A model generated the notes under the pieces. That model ran no database searches. It saw only the letters and a program-made list of their open reading frames with translations, and was not told the DNA's origin. Shown here piece after piece: positions 27,322-41,000 of a DNA stretch of 64,000 nt. The position numbers and the translations under genes are program-made. This DNA is from Parvicella sp041583015 (GTDB lineage: Bacteria > Bacteroidota > Bacteroidia > Flavobacteriales_D > Parvicellaceae), in NCBI GenBank assembly GCA_041583015.1, contig JBFHGR010000001.1, forward strand, positions 62,001 to 126,000, in the 5' to 3' direction. The first letter of the stretch is position 1, and each line of letters starts with the position of its first letter.

Positions 27322-28648
27322 CAAATTAAATAACTTTGACAAACTACTGAAAAGTAAGTTAGATCAACATTCAATCCCTTTCAATGAAGGAGACTGGAAC
27401 GCGTTAGAAAAAAAACTACCGAAACAGTCACCCACCCCTTTCTATAAAAATCCTTGGTTATGGAGTGGAGCAGCTGTAGTTACCCTGATAATTTCATCCT
27501 TTATTCTTTTTGATTCAACAAAAACAATAACTAATGAAAATACACCGTCAGTATCTAGCGAAAAAAACAATACCAATTTAAGCAATATTAAAGCTGAAGA
27601 TGGTTCAACACAACAAAATATTACTTCCAAAAATCAAGTGAATGAGAATAAATCTATTCCACACAAAAATGAGGATAATGATAATGGAAGCGACAATTCT
27701 AAGACCAACATCAATCAAGATACAGAAACTTTAAACATTGACAATACTGAGACCACAGCTTCAAAAAACAATGAGACTAAGACAACAGACAATGCTAACA
27801 ATACATTTGTAGATTCTAGCCTTAGCCCTTCTGTTGCTCCTGAAGAGTTTAACACCATTATTGAAGTCAAAAAACCAGAAGCATTTATAATCTGTAAAAA
27901 CACAGAAATGTGTGCAGGCCAAACCTTTACATTTGAGACCGCAAGTCAAAAAGATGTCGATTATCTATGGAGTTTTGGAGATGAAACATTTAGTAAAGAA
28001 CAAAACCCCAAACATAAATTCCCATCTTCTGGTTCGTATAAAGTAGGACTAATAGTTCGATCAAAAATTGACAATGCAGTTCTTACAAAAGCTAAAGACA
28101 TACTTATCAACGTGCTTGAAACTCCGAATGTAGACTTCGAAACCGAAGAAACAATTAATATGGGGATTCCATCGCTATCATTTATCAACATGACAGAAAA
28201 AGCCAATCAGTGGTCTTGGAACCTCGGTGACGGCAATATCTCCAACGAAAAAGACCCATATCATAACTATAGAAGAAAAGGATACTACAATGTAAGTTTG
28301 ACAGCTACTAATAAAGAAGGTTGTACTGCCACAGCCAGCAAAAAAGTTTATATTGAAAATGACTACAACCTTCTTGCACCAAACTCATTCACCCCTAATG
28401 GCGATGGAATCAATGACTACTTTATTCCTGAAGCACTAAAAATAATGGACAGTGAATTCAGTATGAGTATTTTTAGTCAATCTGAAGGTCTTCTTTTTGA
28501 AACTAAAAATATTAATCAACAATGGGACGGTATTAATCAACAAACTGGTGAAAAATGTAATGCAGGTAATTATATTTGGGTTGTCACATTGACAAATAAC
28601 CAAGGACAAACAGAACAATATAAAGGCGCTGTCTTAATTTTAGAATAA
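27311..28648 (+). CDS. Membrane-anchored anti-sigma-like protein with PKD domains and a T9SS type B sorting-like domain
   Basis: The 445 residues have no signal peptide. A charged cytoplasmic part (1-46, with FNEGDWNALEKKLPK, a pattern I recall from Bacteroidota anti-sigma-like proteins) is followed by one membrane helix (about 48-66). A long Ser/Thr/Asn-rich linker (about 67-190) and two PKD-like domains (about 195-355; SFGDE and NLGDGN) come next, and the end (about 358-445) starts SFTPNGDGINDYF and closes with WDGINQQTGEKCNAGNYIW, the signature of the gliding-motility-associated (type B T9SS) C-terminal domain. It overlaps the sigma gene by 11 bases. Anti-sigma activity is inferred from position and topology; no zinc-binding motif is present. 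Confidence 0.75.
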   Translation: MSINKLNNFDKLLKSKLDQHSIPFNEGDWNALEKKLPKQSPTPFYKNPWLWSGAAVVTLIISSFILFDSTKTITNENTPSVSSEKNNTNLSNIKAEDGSTQQNITSKNQVNENKSIPHKNEDNDNGSDNSKTNINQDTETLNIDNTETTASKNNETKTTDNANNTFVDSSLSPSVAPEEFNTIIEVKKPEAFIICKNTEMCAGQTFTFETASQKDVDYLWSFGDETFSKEQNPKHKFPSSGSYKVGLIVRSKIDNAVLTKAKDILINVLETPNVDFETEETINMGIPSLSFINMTEKANQWSWNLGDGNISNEKDPYHNYRRKGYYNVSLTATNKEGCTATASKKVYIENDYNLLAPNSFTPNGDGINDYFIPEALKIMDSEFSMSIFSQSEGLLFETKNINQQWDGINQQTGEKCNAGNYIWVVTLTNNQGQTEQYKGAVLILE

Positions 28649-28655
28649 AAAAAGT

Positions 28656-29033
28656 ATGAAACTAAAAACACTAACAGTATTGGTTTGTTATTTTCCAATA
28701 CTAATTAACATAAACTCACAAGACATTGCAAACAAAAACTCTTCACAACACAATGTGGAGAGTTTTGCATTTGAAAAATATGAATATGTTATAACTATTG
28801 ATACTCGTTATTACGATTTGGAGGACAATTATTTCATAACTAAACTTAAATCTTTATTACAAGATAAGTTTCACCCTTCATTACTAGAGATAACAAGAAA
28901 AAATCAACAAAGTGCGGAAATTATTCTACATTTAGATATTGACACTCAAAATAAAATCATAGTTCCATTCATTTCGGAACTAGGTTTTACAGTGACCGAT
29001 TATAAAAAACCAATCCTATTTAACGTTAAATAA
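28656..29033 (+). CDS. Small secreted protein of unknown function
   Basis: The 125 residues start with a signal peptide (about 1-22, ending NINSQ). The mature part has a regular alternation of strands and helices (YEYVITIDTRYYD, then ITKLKSLLQDKFHPSLLEI, then SAEIILHLDID) that could be a small ferredoxin-like alpha/beta fold, similar to heavy-metal-associated domains but without the CxxC pair. It lies seven bases after the anti-sigma-like gene and ten before the giant adhesin gene, so it is almost certainly co-transcribed. I do not recognise the family. Confidence 0.7.
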   Translation: MKLKTLTVLVCYFPILININSQDIANKNSSQHNVESFAFEKYEYVITIDTRYYDLEDNYFITKLKSLLQDKFHPSLLEITRKNQQSAEIILHLDIDTQNKIIVPFISELGFTVTDYKKPILFNVK

Positions 29034-29043
29034 AATTCTTAAA

Positions 29044-32000
29044 ATGAAAATTATTTTAATACTCCCTTTATTATTCGCAATACTTTATAACCAAGCTCAA
29101 TGTACCAACACGACAAGTTGGGGAAGTGCTACAGCACCTTCCACTCCTAGCACAATACAAATATCCTCCTGTAACTATCAAACAGAATATAACACTATTT
29201 CTGGAATTGTATCCGGAAACACTTATACTATAACAAATTCTTGTGGAGGTTATATTACAGTTAGAAAAAACACATCTGGAGGAACTGTTGTTTCAAGTGG
29301 TAATGCTCCTCTTACTTTTACCGCTAATTCCAATGGAACATATTATTTTCATTATAATACTAATGCAAGTTGTGGTAACGCAACCAATTGCTGCACTACC
29401 ACTTTAACTTGTACGTCCTGTCTTCCTCCAGCCCCAACAGTACAAGATTGTGATGGAGCAATTCCTGTTTGTCAAAATATATATTCAGAAAGTTCTGCAT
29501 ACTCAGGAACAGGGAATTATCCTGGTGAAATTAATAGCGGTCCATCATGCCTTGGCTCTGGAGAAAAAAACGATGTATGGTACACATTCTCTGTAATCAA
29601 TTCGGGAAACCTTTGCTTCACAATTGAGCCGAACGATAGTTATGATGATTATGATTGGGCAGTTTTTGATGTATCTACAAGCGGATGTCCCGACATTTAC
29701 AGCGATGCTTCTTTGGAAGTAAGTTGTAACTATTCAGGAACCAGCGGAAATACTGGACCTAATGGAAGTTCAGGCTCACAAAACGAACCTTGCATTGCTG
29801 TTTCTACTGGAGAAACGTACGTAGTTAATGTATCACAATTTAGTACATCTACCGCAGGTTATACTCTAGATTTTGGAGCCTCTTCAGCATCCATATTTGA
29901 TAATGTAGCTCCAGAAATCGAAACTGTTGATCAACCAATATCATGCGGTTCTTCTGAATTAAGTTTTCACTTTTCTGAAAACATACTCTGTTCGAGTATT
30001 CAAAACGGAGACTTCTCGTTATCTGGGCCTGGTGGTCCCTATACTCTCTCTGGTATTACAGGTCCCAATTGCGCATCAGGTGGTACTCAAGAAGATGATT
30101 TCACCATTAATGTTTCTCCGCCACTTACTACAAGTGGTAATTACCAATTGTGCTTAACAAACACTAATGGAAGTGTAGAAGATTTATGTGGAAACACGGC
30201 CCCTCCATCTTGTTTAGATTTCACAATAAACAATGGAATCACAGCCAACGCTGGTAACAATCAATCTATGTGTGCTGGTGGTACTGCTGTTAATATCGGA
30301 GGTGCTCCTAGTGCTACAGGAGGAAGTGCTCCGTTAACATATGCTTGGACGCCAACTACTGGACTTAGCAACAGTACTATTGCAAACCCAACAGCATCAC
30401 CTGCATCTACAACAACATACACTTTAACTGTTACTGATGCTAATGGCTGTCAAGCAGAAGACGAAGTTACAATTACAGTAACTCCTGCTCCTACAGTAAC
30501 TGTAAATTCAGGCACAATTTGTCCAGGGGGCTCACTTGCTCTAACAGCATCTGGTGCTACAACTTATACTTGGACTCCTTCTTCAGGATTAACTGCTACT
30601 ACTGGTGCTTCAGTAACTTCATCTCCTGCCACCACTCAAGTATACACAGTTACTGGCTCTACACCAGGCTGCCCAAACTCAACAGCAAATGCAACCGTTA
30701 CGGTGTCTCCCGCAATTAATCCAAATTTTTCAATTGCAGGTGATCAATGTTTAGGGACAAATAGTATAACTCTTACTAACACAGGTACTGCGGGGACTTA
30801 TAGTTGGTCTTTTTCAGGTGGGACACCAGCAACTGGTACAGGAAGTCCTGTTACCACAAGTTTTAGCACAACTGGAAATCATAACATTACATTAACAACC
30901 ACAGTGGGGACCTGTAATAATAGTATAACAATTCCGGTTAATATTTACGCGGATCCAACTGTTGTCGTAACACCTAATTCCGCAAGTTGTTTTGCGGAGT
31001 GTGATGGTTCAATTACTGCCGTAGCATCTGGAACATCTGGTTATAATTATAATTGGGGCGCTGCAGGAACCGGAACAACCTTAACAAATCAATGTTCAGG
31101 GCCTTATAATGTTACAGTTACAGATATTAACGGTTGTACAGTATCTGGCACAGGGACAATTACACAACCAACTGCTCTAACAGCAACAGACACTCCTGGT
31201 ACCATTGCATGTAACGGTGAAACTACAACAGTTGTAGTTGCTGCATCTGGAGGTACTCCGCCATATTCAGGCACGGGAACTTTTACAGTTTCTGCAGGTC
31301 CTTACTCCTACACCGTTACAGATGCTGAAGGATGTGATATTACAGTTTCTGGATCAATAACAGAACCTGCAGCACTAACAGCAACTGCTACCGAAGGGAC
31401 AATAACCTGCAACGGAGGAACTACATCAATTGTAGTGACAGCATCAGGCGGTACCCCACCCTACTCTGGTGATGGAACCTTTACAGTTAGTGCAGGCGCT
31501 TATTCATATACTGTTACTGATGCTTCAGGGTGTACCTTCACAGTTACTGGTACACTTACCCAACCTTCACCAATCGTTCCTTCGATTGTAAACCAAACCG
31601 ATGTACTTTGTAATGGTGCTTCAACAGGTGCTGTTACCATTGGAGCTGCGGGAGGTTCTGGATCGTACACATATAATATTGGAACAGGTGCTCAAGCAAG
31701 TGGATTGTTCTCTGGTTTAACCGCTGATAACTATACCATTACTGTAGCAGATGCTACAGATGCAACATGTACTGAAACAATAAGTGTTACAATTTCGGAA
31801 CCAACTCCTCTAACAGCTACAATTGCTCCAGTTAGTGTAGCTTGTAATGGTGATTGTGACGGTCAAGCAACTGTAACGCCAAGCGGAGGTTCTGGCGCAT
31901 ATACTTATTCATGGGATAACACATCTTTTGATGCAACTGCTACTACCTTAGCAAACTTATGTGCAGCTACCTATAATGTAACTGTAGCAGATGCTGCCGC

Positions 32001-35000
32001 TCCAAGTTGTACCGTTTCAGCATCTATTACAGTATCAGAGCCTACTCCAATAACATTAAATCCATCATCCACACCAGCAAACTGTGGAATTTCTGACGGT
32101 ACAGCATCTGTAGTTGCTTCAGGAGGATCTGGAACATATACAGATTATCAATGGACACCTGCTCCTGGCGGTGGGCAAGGTACTGCCACTGCAACAGGCC
32201 TACCTGCAGGACCTTTCACAGTTGAGGTTACTGATAACAACAACTGTACTCAAGATATTATTATTAATGTAGCTAACAATACTGCTCCAACAATTTCCGA
32301 AGTAATGGCAAGCCACATAGATGCTGACTGTTTTGGTGCATCATCTGGTGAAGCAGAAGTTAGTGGTAGCGGTGGAACTGGAGCATTGAGTTATTCATGG
32401 TCTCCAAGCGGAGGGACAGGCACTTCTGCAACTGGTTTAGCTGCAGGGAGTTATACTGTCACTGTTACAGACGCTAACTCATGTTCAGACGCAGTTACTG
32501 TAACAATCACTGAACCAACAGTTGTAAATGCTGTGGCGAGTGTTACTGCAAATGCAACATGTAACGGTAATAGTGATGGTATTGCAAACGTTAATGTTTC
32601 AGGCGGAACAGCTGGATATACTTATCAATGGTTTGATTCTGGAAATAATGCAATTGTTGGCGCAACAGCCGCGACAGCCAATGGACTAAGCGCTGGAGAT
32701 TACTACGTTGAGGTAACAGACTTAAATTCATGTTCTGCTACTTCAAATATAATTACTATTACAGAACCAATTAGTGTTAATGCCACAGGAACTGAATCTC
32801 CTGCTTTATGTAATGGAGGAAATACTGGTTCTATTGATTTAAACCCAACTGGTGGGGATGGCAACTATTCATATGCTTGGACAGGACCTTCTGGATTCAA
32901 TAGTAATATTCAAGATCCTTCCGGCCTAATAGCAGGAACTTATGATGTTACCGTTACAGATGGCGCTGGTTGTATTGCCTCAGCTACAGTCATTGTAACA
33001 GAACCTACCTTATTAACATTAACAACTTCAGGTAATGATGCACATTGTGGTCAAGCCGATGGGGATGTCACTGCAAATGGAAGCAACGGCACAGGCGCCT
33101 TAACTTACGAATGGTTTAGTGATGCTGGATTAAGTACAAACATTGGTTCAGGCGCAACGATTGGTTCTTTATCTGCAGGGACTTATTACACCCAAGTAAC
33201 AGATGCCAATGGATGTCAAACTTCTGCAAGCATAACCATTTCCGATTTAGCAGGTCCTACGGTTAGTGCAGTTGTAGATGCTGATGCAACAGGACCAGGT
33301 CTATGTAATGGATCAGGGACAGCAACAGGTGTAGGAGGAACTGGCGCTTTAACATATCTTTGGGATAATGCTAATACAAATACAACAGCGACAGATTTAT
33401 GTCAAGGAAATAACTGCGTAACAGTTACAGATGCAGCAGGATGTACTGATACTGATTGTATTACAATAAACGAACCTTCTGGTGTCACAGTTGTCATTAC
33501 TGGTGTAGATCTTTCTTGTAATGGTATCTGTATTGGAGAAGCTGATGTTACTGCATCTGGCGGTGTTGGTGGATACACCTACGCTTGGTCTCATGGACCT
33601 ACTGCCGAAGACCTTACTGGTTTATGTGCTGGCACATACACAGTAACTGTTTCCGATGCCAATGGTAATACAGGAGTTGAATCCATAACAATTTCAGAAC
33701 CTAGTGCTATCAACATCACCTCTTCCACCTCGGTAGATGCATTATGTTTCGGATCATGTGACGGTTCAATTAATGCTGCCGCTAGTGACGGAACAGGAAC
33801 TCTAGCATTTGAATGGTTTGACGCTTCTTCAAATTCTGTTGGTAATACTTCTTCAGTAACTTCTCTTTGTGCAGGAACATATAATCTAGTAGTAACTGAT
33901 GATAATGGATGTACAGAAACTTCCAATGTAACTGTAGGTGAACCTGCAGATATCATACCCACACCATCTACAACCAATAGCAACTGCGGACAACCAGATG
34001 GAACTGTAAGTGTAACAGCATTAGGTGGAACTACTTCAGGTGATTACACCTACTCTTGGTCTGATGCGACTCCCACTGTCATTGGAGCAACTTCATCTAT
34101 TAACAATTTGATTGCAGGTACATACTCTGTAACAATTACTGACGACAATGGATGTTTTGCTACAACAACCGCTACTATAACTGATTTAGGAGGCGCAACT
34201 TTATCAGAGACGCATATTAATACCAATTGTAATGGATCTTCAGATGGGTCTATTAACTTAACCATTGCAGGAGGAACTTCTCCACTTGACTATTCCTGGA
34301 CTGGTCCAAGTGGCTTTACTGCAACTACTCAAGATTTAAATGGATTATTAGCGGGAACGTATGATGTGACAGTAACAGATGCTGTTAATTGTACAGCATC
34401 AATCAGTGTAACAATCACGGAACCTCCTTTGATTGTTCTTACTCCTTCTTCAATCCAAGCTACCTGTTATGGAAGTGCAACGGGTGAAGTTAGTGTCGCA
34501 TCTACTGGCGGAACTGGAGCCATGACATTTAATTGGTTTGATGATGTTGTTTTAGCTAACAATATTGGTTCTGGGAATAATTTAACTGGTCTTTCTGCAG
34601 GCACATATTACGTATTGGGTACAGACGCCAACAGTTGTGAGTCAAACTCATCTATTGTTATATCAGAACCAGACGAAATTACAATAACTCTTTCTTCAGG
34701 GGATGCGAGTTGTGGACAACTTGATGGAAGTTTGGCAATTACAAACACTATTGGAGGATCTGGTAATTATACCAACACCGAATGGGTGGATGCTAGCAAC
34801 AATTTGGTAACAGATGTCAATGCGGTTGCTGCAGGTACTTACACAGTAACAATCACTGATGATGCAGGCTGTACCGGAGTGGCCTCTATTGGTGTTAATG
34901 ATTTAGCAGGACCTTCGACAAGTTTAACAGCTGCTGCTAGTGCTTCTTGTGCGGGTGTTTGTGATGGAACTGCATTAATATCAGTTTCAGGCGGTACTCC

Positions 35001-38000
35001 TGGATACACCTATGTATGGACTCCAGTCCCTGCCTCAGGACAAGGGACTAATTCTATTTCAGGATTATGTGCAGGCGACTATACCGCCACAGTTACCGAT
35101 GCAAATGGATGTGTTGATAATATTTTAGTAACAATTCTTGAACCTACTCCATTGGTTACGACTATTAATTCAATCGATGATGTCACCATTAACGGAAACT
35201 CAGATGGAGCCATATATTCTTCTTCCACTGGGGGTACACCTGGTTATACCTACCAATGGTACAACAGTTGCCCTCCCGGTACTATTATAGGACAAACTAC
35301 AGCTGATGCAAGTGGATTATCTATAGGGGATTACTCTATAATTGTAAGTGATTCTAAAGGCTGTCATGACACTGCTTGTGCTACAATTACTGAACCTTCT
35401 ACAATCTCAATAGTTGAAACAGTAACAAACACTTCATGTTTTACAGGCTGCGATGGTGAAATCTCAATCGTTGCTACAGGAGGTGTACCTGGGTATACGT
35501 ATACTTGGTATGATAATACAAACACTCCTATTGGTCAAAATAGTACAGTCGCTAGCGGATTATGCGCAGGAGACTATTACGTTGAGGTTACCGACCAGAA
35601 TGGTGCTGTTCAAACTTCGAATACATTTACGGTAGGAGAACCTACTCAAATTACAATTACTAACACAACTGTGTCTGACTTCAATGGAGCTGTTATTTCA
35701 TGCAACGGCCAATGTGATGGCATCGTAAATTCAGTTGCTACTGGAGGTACTGCACCTTATACGTATTTATGGAATGACGCCTCTAATCAAGCAACTGCTA
35801 CCGCAAACAATCTTTGTGATGGCACATATACAGTTACTGTAACTGATGCAAATGGGTGTATAGAAACTGAAGATATAACCGTTACTGAACCGACTATCCT
35901 AACCAATACACAGAGTCAACAAGATGTTTCATGTAATTCTGCATGTGATGGAACGGCAACTGCTGCTCCTTCCGGAGGAACTGGTAGTTATTCATATCAA
36001 TGGAATGACCCATCTTTATCTACCACAGCAACAGTCTCTTCCTTGTGTGCAGGACCATATAATGTGGTAATTTCAGATGATAACGGGTGTTCGATTATCG
36101 AAAGCTACACCATCACTGAACCTGTAGCACTTGTGTTAAATTCGTCAACACAAGGTTCAAACTGTGGTCAAAATGATGGAAACGCTACGGTTACAATTGT
36201 TTCTGGAGATGCTCCATTCACATATTTATGGGATGCTAATGCCGGTAGTGTAACAACACCTACAGCAAACAATCTTTTTTCAGGATGCTATGATGTTACT
36301 GTAACAGATGCTAATGGTTGTTCAGAATTATTGAACGTTTGTGTACAAGACCTTGGTGCTCCAACAGTAACCTTACTTACTCAAACTGATGTAAGTTGTT
36401 CTGGTGGGAATAATGGATTTGCTCAAATTCAAGTAACTAACGGTAATGCTCCTTATACTTATTCATGGAGTGATTGTTCTGGGAATACAATTAGTCAATC
36501 CACTGCATCTGCTTTCAATTTAACTGCAGGTTGTTATACTGGGTCAATGGTAGATAACGTTGGATGTACTGGTTCCGTTAGTGTCACAATTATTGAACCA
36601 ACCGCTCTTAATTCTACCATTTCTAATTCTACTGATGTAACTTGTTTCGGTTATTGTGATGGAACCGCTACGGTTACTGCTGGCGGAGGGACAGCACCTT
36701 ACACCTACTTATGGAACGATGCCTCCAATCAAACAACAGCTACTGCTACAGGACTTTGTCCAGGAACCTACAATGTAGATGTTATTGATGCCAATCTGTG
36801 TATTCAAACATTAAGCGTAACAATTAATGAGCCTTTAGAAATTCTCTTAGCAACAACAGAAATTGATGCTTTTTGTAATACTGCCACTGGATCTGCTACC
36901 GTAAATATAACTAGTGGAGGTGCTGGAAGTTTCTCTTATTTATGGACACCTGGAAACCAAACAACACAAACAGCTACCGGGTTGACGCCAGGCACTTACG
37001 ACATTGAAGTAACGGATGTAGACGGTTGTATTCAAACAACTTCAGCAACTGTTGGAGATATTCCTGCAAGTACTGCGATAATTGGTACAATCCATAATGT
37101 TAGTTGCAACGGTGGAAATGATGGGCAAATTGATGTCTCTATTAGCGGAACAGGTACTGCTCCATATACATATCAATGGAATACCGCCTCTGGGACTCCA
37201 CTTACTGGTCAAACAAATGCTTTAGCATCAGGTTTGATTGCAGGAGATTATTATGTTGAAGTAACCGATGCCAATGGATGTACATCCATCAGTAATATAG
37301 ACATTGTTACGGAACCTTCAGTTCTAACCGTTATTGTAAATGAAAGCCCAACGCTATGTAATGGAGATTGCTCAGGTCAAGCGCAAGCATTCCCATCTGG
37401 AGGTACCGCACCTTACTCGTACAATTGGGACGATGCATTAAACCAAACAACTGATCTAGCTAATTCATTGTGTTCACAATTATACAATGTTGACATTACA
37501 GATAATAATGGATGTACAGTGAATGGTCAAATAAATATTACAGAGCCAACCGCAATTCAATTAGATTCTACTGTAACAAATGCAAACTGTGGTTTACCTG
37601 ATGGATCAGCATGTGTCACTGCGTCTGGTGGAGTTGCTCCATACACCTACACATGGCCTGATGGCACTACAAACTCTTGTCATACAGATTTATTAGCAGG
37701 CTCGTACTTAGTAGAAGTGACCGATGCTAATGGTTGTATTGAATCAATTGTTGTTGAAATTCAAGACTTAAACGGTCCAACTGCAACCATTACTAATAGT
37801 TCGGACGCACTTTGTTTTAGTGATTGTAATGGTTCTGCAACAGTAGATATGACCGGAGGTGCTGGCTCTAGTTTCACAGTTCAATGGGATGCTAATGCAT
37901 TAAACCAAACAACACCAACCGCTTCAAACTTATGCGCTGGAACATACACAGTTACAATTACAGATGACTTAGGTTGTAATGCATCTACTTCAGTTAACAT

Positions 38001-41000
38001 TACTGAACCTGATACTATCCAACAAAATATAAACCTTACACATAATACATGTTTCAATTCATGTGATGGAGAAGCTAATATCAATGTAATTGGGGGAACA
38101 GTTCCATATACATTTACATGGCTAGACAATGCTAACAATAATATTGGTACTGGAACTTCAATCAACAGTTTATGCGCTAGCAATTATGGGATCAATATCG
38201 TAGATGCTAATGGATGTCTTGTAAATGCCAATTTCACTATAACTGAGCCTATTCAAGTTACAGGCAGTACAACAGCTACTGATGTTCAATGCTTTGGTGC
38301 TTGTGACGGATCTGCAACCGTATCTGGTGCAGATGGTGTTTCGCCATACACATATGCCTGGGATGCAGCAACTGGAAATCAAACTGGTGCAGTAGCCTCA
38401 TCTTTATGTCCTGGCGTTTATGATGTAGTCATTACAGATGCCAATGGGTGTATTGGAAATACTCAAGCTACAATTGTTGAGCCTACTCTGTTAACTGCAA
38501 ACATTGACTTAACTGGAGATATAACATGTAACAGTGCTTGTGATGGATTTGCGCAGGTATCAGTATCTGGAGGAACTCCTATATACTCCTATTCTTGGAG
38601 TAACAATAGTGGGACTTCTGCGGTTGCGTCCAACCTATGTGCTGGTGCTTACACCATTACAGTTACAGATGCTAATGGATGTGTCGCTACAGACAATACA
38701 ACTTTAACAGAGCCACAAACGCTAACCGCATCTAGCAGTGTTACGAACTTATCCTGCTTCCAATCATGTGATGGTATGGCGTCTGTTTCACCTAGTGGCG
38801 GTACTGCGCCTTACAATTACCAATGGGATAACTCAACCTTTGCAACTACAAGTTCATTTTCAAACGAATGTGCAGGTACTTACTCATGTGTAATCACAGA
38901 TATAAACAATTGTCAAATAACCAAAATTGTAAATATAACACAACCTAATCCTTTGCAAATTACTGCGAATATTACCTCGTCAAATTGTGGGCAAGATAAT
39001 GGACAAATTTGTACAAACACCAATGGAGGTACTGCACCTTATACGTTTCAATGGAATGATCCTAGCACACAGACAGGAGCTTGTGCATTTAATTTATTTG
39101 CAAACTGTTACAACTTTACAGTTACCGATGCAAATGCCTGTGTAAGCGATACATTGCTATGCATTAATGACATTGCTGGACCAACGGTAACAAATATAGA
39201 TGTAGTGGATGTAACGTGTTTTGGTGATGCCAATGGTTCAGTTGAGTTCTCTGCTTCTGGAGGCGTAGGTGTACTAACATCAGAAATAATTGATCAAACA
39301 AATACAGTTATAAATACTGGTTCAACTTTAGCAACTAATCTAAACGGAGGATGCTATACTTTAATAGTTGAAGATGGAGCGGGTTGTATTGCTTCTAATG
39401 TTCAATGTGTATCTGAACCAAATGTATTAAACTCAGCAGTTACTCAATCTACTGACGCATTATGTAATTTAGCTTCAAATGGAACTGCAACAGCCTCGGC
39501 AAATGGAGGCTCTATTCCATATACATACAGTTGGAATGGGGGGACCGCTCCAAATAGTGCTAGTAATAGTGGTTTAGCTGCAGGAAGTTATACAGTAACC
39601 GTTACTGACATCAATGGGTGTACCAGTCAAAGTTCTGTTGTAATAAACGAACCAGCACCAATTGACATTATTGAAACGATAACAGATGTTTCTTGTTTTG
39701 GTGGTAATAGTGGAGCAATTAGTTTAACCGCATCAGGAGGAACACCATTCTACTTATATGCTTGGACGCCTAACGTTGCTTCTGGTCCAAATGTTGGTCA
39801 ATTACCATCTGGTAACTATTCAATTCTTTTAACTGATGCTAATGGTTGTACATTCAATGAAAACTATGTTATCAATGAACCAACTGCATTGACTCCTATA
39901 ATTTCGAGTGTTACAAATCCTACATGTGAGCAATGTAATGGTGAGATTTCGGTAAGCACTACAGGAGGGACACCCGTTTACACTTACTCATGGACAAATG
40001 GTAACACACCTAATTCAGCATCAAATACTGGATTTTGCCCAGGCGTTCAAACGCTAACGGTTACTGACGGTAATGGCTGTACTGCAGATATTTCTCATAA
40101 TTTAGTTAATCGAGCCAGTCCAACAATTGACAGCATAATTGTAACTGCTCCTTTATGTTTTGGAACTTCTACTGGTTCTGCAACCGTATACGGAAGTAGT
40201 GAAACATTTCACACCAATGATTTCACATATGCGTGGGACGCAAATGCCAATAACCAAAACGTCATGACAGCTGTTGCCCTACCTGACGGTAATTATTGCG
40301 TAACAATTACTGATCCTAATGGGTGCATCGCATCTGCATGTGAGCAAATTATTGAACCGAACTTACTAGAGGCAGTTCCTGATGGAGCTACTACAATTTG
40401 TTACGGAGATAGTACAGCCGTTTGGGCAAGTGGTCAAGGCGGCACCATTCCTTATACGATAACTTGGACTACTCCGGGAATGACTGGTAACGGTCCTATT
40501 ACAGTTGCCCCTTCCGTAACTACCGACTATTGTTTCAGCGTAAAAGACAATAATGGTTGTCAATCCACTGCCGCATGTATTGAGATAGAAGTTAGAGAAC
40601 CTTTAAGTATAGATTTAACACCGTCAACATTTATCTGTGAAAATGGAGATATTGACCTTACTGCCATTGCTTTAGGAGGAGATGCTACAGGTTATACATT
40701 TGATTGGGTAGATGATAATAACACTGTAATTCCAGATTTAGAAACCGGAAATCAATCGGATATTACAGTGGCTCCAACTAGTGCAACATGGTATTATGTT
40801 ACACTAAGCGATGGATGTTCAATTGACGCTATCGATTCAACAGAAATTAGTATTTCACCAAATCCAGTTGCCTTTTTATCTGCGGCAGATTCAAATGGCT
40901 GTGAGCCATTCGAAGCTTTGTTTATAGGCAATAGTGACATTGGAGTAACCTATGAATTCGACATTGACTGTGACGGTGTCAATGAATATAGTGGTCCAAA

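Noticed and set aside
33397..34265. Minus-strand open frames of 65-130 codons opposite the adhesin gene (also near 37881-38382 and 40366-40563)
   Set aside because: They are shadows of a biased Thr/Ser/Gly-rich frame, have no start context, and resemble one another only because the gene is repetitive.
30985..40370. Long array of similar DNA segments that might be read as CRISPR or satellite DNA
   Set aside because: All lies in one open frame of 4215 codons; the units are protein repeats that differ at third positions, without constant repeats or unique short spacers.
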